Source: Holdemanella porci
GTDB taxonomy: Bacteria > Bacillota_I > Bacilli_A > Erysipelotrichales > Erysipelotrichaceae
Assembly: GCF_019052655.1 (NCBI RefSeq)
Contig: NZ_JAHQVB010000002.1
Location: forward strand, 15,674-79,673
Direction of reading: 5' to 3'
DNA length: 64,000 nt
Part shown: positions 58,984 through 64,000 of the stretch, one piece after another
Layout of the letters: each line of letters begins with the position of its first letter
How positions within the stretch are numbered: the first letter of the stretch is position 1
The notes under the pieces: generated by a model
The model's input: the letters and a program-made list of their open reading frames with translations, nothing else
What the model was told of the DNA's origin: nothing
The model's database searches: none
Translations under genes and position numbers: made by a program

Positions 58984-59166
58984 AAAAAACTCCTCCTTTA
59001 TATATCTTCAAAGGGATTCATCGTACCCTTTTTTCAATCCAATGAGAAGCCAAAACAAATGCTTTGGCAATATTTTTATTTCTCCTTGAGATTGTTATAA
59101 TTATTATAGTATGATATCGAAAAAAATTGAACCTATGTGTTAGAATTATACCTAAGAGGAAGAAGT

Positions 59167-60330
59167 ATGCGAATCATAGAAATTTTTAAACGATTATTTC
59201 ATTGTAAAAAACCAATTGAGATCAAACCAAAGAAAAATGTAAATGCTCCAACGAAGATGAAACAAAAGAAGGATTTAAATCCACCAAAAAAGATGAAACA
59301 AACGTATGTTGCAAAATCTACCAATTATTTGGATGAACAATACAAATTATTTCAAACCATTCAGCCTGGATATCTTGTCTTTTGTCGTATGCCCGTTTGC
59401 GAAGATAATTTGGTGGATATAAATCACCCCCATCGTATTCGACCCTATTTGATCATAAAAAAAGATAAAGACTATTTATATGGCTATGCCGGAAGCACAA
59501 AGAAAAAGAATCCAAAGATTCAATATACTTTACAAGATGGACATAAAGATAAGGAAACAGGTGCCTTTAGCGATTCCTATCTATATTTAAACAATGTGTA
59601 TCGAATTCCCATCCAGAATATCAAAGGAATTTTAAAACAAGTCTCAAGCAAAGATTTGATTCAAATCCAAAGAAAGATTCAATTATTGAAAAATAGTGAT
59701 GTACATCATATTGTTTTATTTGAAAACATTGAATTTACATTTGAAATAGGAGATATAGTGGAATATAATACTTCCCTTTACTTTTTATCAAAAATTCAAG
59801 GCGATAAAATATATGGATATGTGTGTTCAAATACAAATGGTGATATCGAGTTAAAAGGTTTAAATCTATTCATTAATACAGATATAGAAAGAAAAATCGA
59901 GCCGAATCCACATAGTTTAAAATATATTTTTAATACGAATGTGAATCGTTATGTGAATAAACAGTTAAAGAAAGAAAACAAAGAAGTGTTGAAACTAAAA
60001 GAAGATGTTTACGTTTCTAGAAATGTACAATACTACAATTATTATCCACTAGGAACCATATTAAGGGATATCTACACAAATGAAGAAATTGTATATTTAT
60101 TTAATTACCGCAAGCGCTCCTATTGTGCAAGGCTAGAAGAAATGTATAATGATAATTATTCAATTTGGCAATATTCTCCAAAATATTATTGTGTGGAGGA
60201 TGAATTAACTGAAAATGGCATAAAAGAGATGTTGGAGGGTTTCTTAAGCAAGAAATCACGGAATAAAGAGATCAACAAACCTTTTATTCCAATTTTTGAA
60301 ATCGAATATAAGAAAATAAAGAAGGTTTAG
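59167..60330 (+). CDS. MazF/PemK-like domain protein
   Basis: About 387 residues. After a basic linker, IQPGYLVFCRMPVCEDNLVDINHPHRIRPYLIIKKDKDYLYGY resembles the start of MazF/PemK barrels (GDIVxxxxP...RPxLVI). Similar weaker units begin at FEIGDIVEYNTSLYFLSKIQGDKIYGY and PLGTILRDIYTNEEIVYLFNYRKRSY, so it may be a three-barrel protein. No antitoxin gene is adjacent; the partner downstream is a Sel1-repeat gene 5 nt away. Toxin function is not implied by sequence alone. ATG 59167 has AGAGGAAG upstream. Confidence 0.5.
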   Translation: MRIIEIFKRLFHCKKPIEIKPKKNVNAPTKMKQKKDLNPPKKMKQTYVAKSTNYLDEQYKLFQTIQPGYLVFCRMPVCEDNLVDINHPHRIRPYLIIKKDKDYLYGYAGSTKKKNPKIQYTLQDGHKDKETGAFSDSYLYLNNVYRIPIQNIKGILKQVSSKDLIQIQRKIQLLKNSDVHHIVLFENIEFTFEIGDIVEYNTSLYFLSKIQGDKIYGYVCSNTNGDIELKGLNLFINTDIERKIEPNPHSLKYIFNTNVNRYVNKQLKKENKEVLKLKEDVYVSRNVQYYNYYPLGTILRDIYTNEEIVYLFNYRKRSYCARLEEMYNDNYSIWQYSPKYYCVEDELTENGIKEMLEGFLSKKSRNKEINKPFIPIFEIEYKKIKKV

Positions 60331-60335
60331 ATAGT

Positions 60336-61223
60336 ATGGCATTCACAATCGAAAGTGCAAAACAAGTTCTAGATGATTATTATGATTTGGTGCATTCCAA
60401 ATATGAGGATGATATCCAGTTTATAAATGCCCTGGAATTTTTAATTCAAGAAACAAACAATCCAGAATATATGGTGGAACTGGGTGTCTGGTATTATGGA
60501 CAAAAACAGTTTGATCTTGCGGAAGACTATTATTTAATGGCTGCTAAATTAAACTATGTAGATGCCTATGAATGTTTAGGCTACATTTACTATTATGGAC
60601 GCGTGGGACAACCCGATTATGAGAAGGCCTTTCACTACTATAAACTTGCGAGTGATCAAGGAAATATTGTGGCAGCCTATAAATTGGCAGATATGTATAA
60701 GAATGGCTATTATGTACAAAAAGATTATCCAAAATATGTACAAATCATTAAGAGTTTATATCCTTTACTACAAGGAGCAACGAATACGTTTGATCCTGTT
60801 CCCGAAGTCTATTCTAGGCTAGCAAAGATCTATGTAGAAGAAGGTAATGAAGATCAAGCCATTCAATTGTTGTTGATTGCGAAGGAATTCCAGTCGCAAA
60901 GATTGATTTATTCGGACTTCTTTGGTGATCTTGCCATCATTAAACATATCGTACTCGATTTATATTCGCTTATTCAATTTGATTCAGACTACATAGATCT
61001 ATTTGATCTATACTATGTTCTACAAAAGCCATGTAAACTCGCCTTAGAAATCAATGGAGAAGATTATATTATCGAAGCTAAATACGAGGATGATTTATTC
61101 TATATATCGATGGATGATAAAAACTATGAAGATGTCGATCAATTCTTTCAAAATGCAATTATTCATGATGAGCCATTATATAATCAATATGTAAATGTGA
61201 ATTATCTAGAAATGTTAGACTAA
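60336..61223 (+). CDS. Sel1-repeat (TPR-like) protein
   Basis: A 295-residue protein. Residues 40-170 hold Sel1-type repeats (LGVWYYGQKQFDLAEDYYLMAAKLNYVDA, LGYIYYYGRVGQPDYEKAFHYYKLASDQGN, LADMYKNGYYVQKDYPK), which form protein-binding superhelices. The C-terminal third is a separate acidic domain (CKLALEINGEDYIIEAKYEDDLFYI). It is in one operon with the MazF/PemK-like gene. Confidence 0.8.
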   Translation: MAFTIESAKQVLDDYYDLVHSKYEDDIQFINALEFLIQETNNPEYMVELGVWYYGQKQFDLAEDYYLMAAKLNYVDAYECLGYIYYYGRVGQPDYEKAFHYYKLASDQGNIVAAYKLADMYKNGYYVQKDYPKYVQIIKSLYPLLQGATNTFDPVPEVYSRLAKIYVEEGNEDQAIQLLLIAKEFQSQRLIYSDFFGDLAIIKHIVLDLYSLIQFDSDYIDLFDLYYVLQKPCKLALEINGEDYIIEAKYEDDLFYISMDDKNYEDVDQFFQNAIIHDEPLYNQYVNVNYLEMLD

Positions 61224-61226
61224 AAC

Positions 61227-61270
61227 AAAAGTGGTAATTACTCAAACAAAATGAGTTTTACCACTTTATT
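61227..61270 (+). terminator. Terminator after Sel1-repeat gene
   Basis: AAAGTGGTAA ... TTACCACTTT with inner ACTCA/TGAGT pairing, then TATTTTCTT on the plus strand. Confidence 0.75.
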
Positions 61271-61388
61271 TTCTTGAGTAATTGAAGCAGTAATTGTTTT
61301 AATATCTCATAAATAATTAGCAGGTTTTCACCTCTAACTTGCATTTTGTGTTAGTACGCGACGTAATGCAACAACTTTAAAAGAGCTG

Positions 61389-62240
61389 TTACTTCAATTT
61401 AATCTCGAAGATAAATTTTTCTCCTTCAATCGTTTCATATTTCATTTTATAATTATCTAATAGATTACGAACAATATATAAACCTAGACCATTTCCTTTA
61501 GATTGGGTTGGATCTTGTTTATTTTGAATAAAGAAATAGCCTTGTTCGATTCCAATATGAATAGTATCCTTTTCATGCGTATAATTGATCGCATTACTAA
61601 TAAGGTTAGACAAAATGATATTTAGAGCTGCCTTGCCAATATACATTGTTTCATTTTTTAAATCATTTTGAATTCTTAATTCCTTTTGGTGAATCAATAC
61701 ATCATATTTTTCAAGTACACTAGACAGGATATCTTTGATTTGAACCACTTCTTCATCGTCTTTTAGATTTTCTATGGAATATTCAGATAAGATTTGTTGT
61801 ATATTCTTAGTTAAATGATCAACTAAATCAATACATTCATCAATATAAACATCTCTATTTTTATTTTTTCCCACATTGTATTTCATTTTTTTTAAGATGA
61901 TTTTAAGACTTGCATAGGCGTTTTTAATTCGTGACTGGTCCTTTAAAGAAATTGTATTTTATTTTATCTAATCTTAGAATCTCTTTATTTTTAAATTCAA
62001 GATTGGAAATCGAATCAAGAAGTGTGTTTCATACAAATCATTAATTTGTGCCTTCAACTGCCCAATTTCATAACTCGAATCAGTTTCTAGACGAGCCTTC
62101 TTATCTAATGCCATCATTTGATCGGTTACACTTTTGATTTCAACTACATGATTTTTAATGGATTTGGCATACACTAAAGAGACAATAGCTGAAAAGCATA
62201 GGGATATAATTAAGGAGTAAGGAAGAAGTTGTAGACTTAG
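61389..62240 (-). pseudogene. Decayed sensor histidine kinase
   Basis: Pieces of one kinase lie in different frames: a membrane segment (PYSLIISLCFSAIVSLVY) and a linker up to about 61,974; an H-box frame (SHELKTPMQVLK) near 61,900-61,935; then a frame from 61,886 to 61,389 with the ATPase domain (NIILSNLISNAINYT, GNGLGLYIVRNLL). At least two frameshifts separate them, and the expected first helix and sensor part are missing. No functional product is expected. Confidence 0.7.
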
Positions 62241-62244
62241 ATTT

Positions 62245-63326
62245 TTAGCTTGGCTTTTTGATCATGATCATAAGATTCGCCATTAGTACAGAAACGATAA
62301 TAATACTCATCAACAAGCCATGACTTAATATGAAGCATAACGTATTATGTTTAATTACACTAAAAGCACATAGAATGATTCCTGATGGAAAGGATATAAA
62401 TACAAGTTCTAATATAAATTGAACAATGATTTCCATCTTACTTTTTCCTATAGACAACAAGACACCCATTTCATGTATGCGATCTCTTAACCCTAGAACC
62501 AATACCAAAGATAAGACAACAAGTCCACACACAATGATAGAACAAGATAGAATCTGAATCATGTGCTTCATACTTTGTATAGATTCTAAAGACGATTTAT
62601 AGGCATTCGTATCTTTAGACACAACATATTCACTTGATGGATTTAAGGATTAAACTTGTTTAAGCCTACTTTCTTTTTTCGAGAAAACTGTCATTTTATG
62701 GACCATTTTCGTATCTAAAAAATGATAATCCAAAAATACGGTATTCTCACTTAAATCCGAAGATAAACCTTTATATGTTTCATGCTTCTTACCTTCAAAA
62801 ATTCCTTTGATTGTAAAAGTATGAGAATTCAAACATATTGTGTCCCCTACTTTTAAATGATTTTTTTTAGCTAGATCCAAATGAATAAGAATAGAGTTTC
62901 TATCCTTAGAATTAATATTTTTTCCTGAAATTAAAGTAAATACTCCACTACGAAATAAAACATTTTTTGAAGTGTTATTTGTTCCAACTACTGAAACTAC
63001 ATTCTTATATTCTTCAGGTAAAGAATCCAGTGTTACACCCTGCTTAATAGAAACTGCCTTAGTATCTTCTAGCTTAGAAACAAAATCATATTCATATACA
63101 GAATTATTAAAATACTGGTTTTCAAATTCAGAACCAGCCTTTTTTTGTACTACAATCGAACTCAGACTCACCTCATTTAAAGATTTTCCATTCGTAAATT
63201 GGATGAAAGTATACTCAAGCATCTATAAAGACTTAGAAGAATAATCATAAGTATCAAAAACAAGATACTCGTCTTTACTTTCTTTCTCGTGATATATGCA
63301 TAAGCATTATGTATCAAAAAAACCAA
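62245..63326 (-). pseudogene. Decayed ABC transporter permease (FtsX-type)
   Basis: Three frames in order: an N-terminal membrane helix with basic start (NAYAYITRKKVKTSILFLILMIILLSLY) near 63,325-63,180; an extracytoplasmic part (63,222-62,650, GKNINSKDRNSILIHLDLAKKNHLKVGDT); and C-terminal FtsX helices (62,622-62,245, RDRIHEMGVLLSIGKSKMEI). Frame changes and a stop near 62,650 break it. With the adjacent decayed kinase it was probably a peptide-sensing ABC/kinase locus. Confidence 0.7.
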
Positions 63327-63419
63327 CTCCTTATCCAAAAACATTCTTTCATCATTTATGAAATGTTTATGAAATTAAGTCACGAATTTAAAAAAATATA
63401 TTCTTGCATAAAGCCAAAT

Positions 63420-63451
63420 AGAAAAACCACTGGATACAGTGGTTTTTCTGT
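63420..63451. terminator. Strong hairpin beside toxin-like gene, copy 1
   Basis: AGAAAAACCACTG-GATA-CAGTGGTTTTTCT, a perfect 13-bp stem with T-run on the plus strand. The second repeat unit has only a decayed form (around 63,790). Confidence 0.75.
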
Positions 63452-63465
63452 ATTTTTCTAATGTA

Positions 63466-63509
63466 AAGACACTAGTTTAATCCTTTGCGTTTGGTGAACT
63501 AGTGTCTTT
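63466..63509. terminator. Inverted repeat after toxin-like gene, copy 1
   Basis: AAAGACACTAGTT (63,466-63,478) pairs with AACTAGTGTCTTT (63,497-63,509). It overlaps the stop codon and can end the minus-strand message; it may also belong to a convergent antisense RNA. The same repeat occurs in copy 2. Confidence 0.7.
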
Positions 63510-63600
63510 TACATTTTTCTATAATCAATAATGTAATTTTTAGTAATTCAACTAAAGCCAATATACCCATGGCAACATCAATGTACAGATAAATATACAT
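63499..63600 (-). CDS. 33-residue hydrophobic peptide, type I toxin-like, copy 1
   Basis: The frame encodes MYIYLYIDVAMGILALVELL followed by KITLLIIEKCKRH. A hydrophobic core with a charged tail, GGAGG ribosome site, strong terminators and tandem duplication are usual for type I toxins of the small membrane-peptide class. No known family is matched with certainty. Confidence 0.6.
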   Translation of the reverse strand: MYIYLYIDVAMGILALVELLKITLLIIEKCKRH

Positions 63601-63867
63601 AGAACACGTCCTCCTACAAAATCGGAATCTTTAAGAACTCAAGATATCATCCTTTTCATTCCAAGGGTAGCCATACTACATCCAGTCGCCAACCCCTATT
63701 ATGAATCAATTTCAATTGTTTCTATTTCAGTGAATTAGACAAGATTAGTCTTGACTTTTATATATATCAATTGTTTAATAATCATACAGAAAGACTACTG
63801 GATACAGTGGATCCTCTGAATTATTTTATGTCGAAAGGCACTAGTTTAATCCTTTGGGGAAGGTGAA

Positions 63868-63969
63868 CTAGTGTCTTTTACATTTTTCTATAATCAATAA
63901 TGTAATTTTTAGCAATTCAACTAAAGCCAATATACTCATGGCAACATCAATGTACAGATAAATATACAT
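63868..63969 (-). CDS. 33-residue hydrophobic peptide, type I toxin-like, copy 2
   Basis: Same length and sequence as copy 1 except Ser for Gly at residue 12. The ribosome site and downstream inverted repeat are kept, while the outer hairpin has decayed. The conserved peptide against diverged surroundings suggests selection on the coding part. Confidence 0.6.
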   Translation of the reverse strand: MYIYLYIDVAMSILALVELLKITLLIIEKCKRH

Positions 63970-64000
63970 AGAACACGTCCTCCTACAAAATCGGAATCTT

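Larger units (their letters stand above)
63411..64000. repeat. Tandem duplication, unit about 369 bp (second copy reaches window edge)
   Basis: The segment around 63,465-63,640 recurs at about 63,834-64,000 with few differences, including the small peptide gene, its ribosome site and the inverted repeat after it. The spacing of the two gene starts (63,600 and 63,969) is 369 bp. The left parts of the units have diverged more than the gene. Confidence 0.85.

Overview
The window is about 65% A+T over most of its length and reads as the chromosome of a low-GC Bacillota, probably a gut commensal. Erysipelotrichia is a weak guess from the flavour of the host genes. Positions 1 to about 55,500 are one large prophage of HK97-like siphovirus type. 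It runs off the left edge inside its tape-measure gene and ends on the right at its serine integrase, next to a host amidohydrolase gene whose 5' part is missing. A foreign mobile element of about 14.7 kb with clearly higher G+C (about 16,617-31,302) sits inside a prophage gene. Host chromosome occupies about 55,500-64,000.

Prophage late region, transcribed leftwards: nucleases (32,576-31,613), an RNA-polymerase-like protein broken by the mobile element (31,626-31,303 plus 16,616-13,929), a GC-rich cos-like spot, a small-terminase candidate, HNH endonuclease, connector candidate, two short-motif proteins, large terminase, portal, protease-capsid fusion, head closure, tail terminator, major tail, chaperones, HK97-gp10-like protein and tape measure. 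One opposite-strand cargo gene (EcsC family) with its own promoter lies between portal and terminase.

Prophage early region (32.6-54.1 kb), also leftwards: many small genes, a helicase, a nested lipoprotein/membrane-protein gene pair, a ThyX-like protein, a DUF3310 protein, an SSB-like protein, a single polypeptide joining SF3 helicase, PrimPol-type primase and family B DNA polymerase, three related membrane proteins, a tRNA and a candidate structured RNA. Eleven copies of a 29-30-bp element (TTCGCG-N7-CA-N4-ATATTATGA on the minus strand) each precede a gene or RNA; several are preceded by a terminator hairpin. I infer that this element is either the early promoter of a phage-encoded polymerase or an operator.

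Inserted element: an integrative mobilizable element with a large serine recombinase, a MobV relaxase beside an oriT-like palindrome, a CHC2 primase and P4-type helicase/primase, and a BceAB-RS-type peptide-antibiotic export and sensing module. Its insertion cuts the phage polymerase-like gene after codon 108, so this prophage is probably disabled in that function.

Host side: the truncated amidohydrolase, a paralogue pair of unknown proteins (one frameshifted), a MazF/PemK-like protein next to a Sel1-repeat protein, a decayed ABC permease/histidine kinase pair, and a tandem duplication carrying a 33-residue hydrophobic peptide gene of type I toxin appearance.
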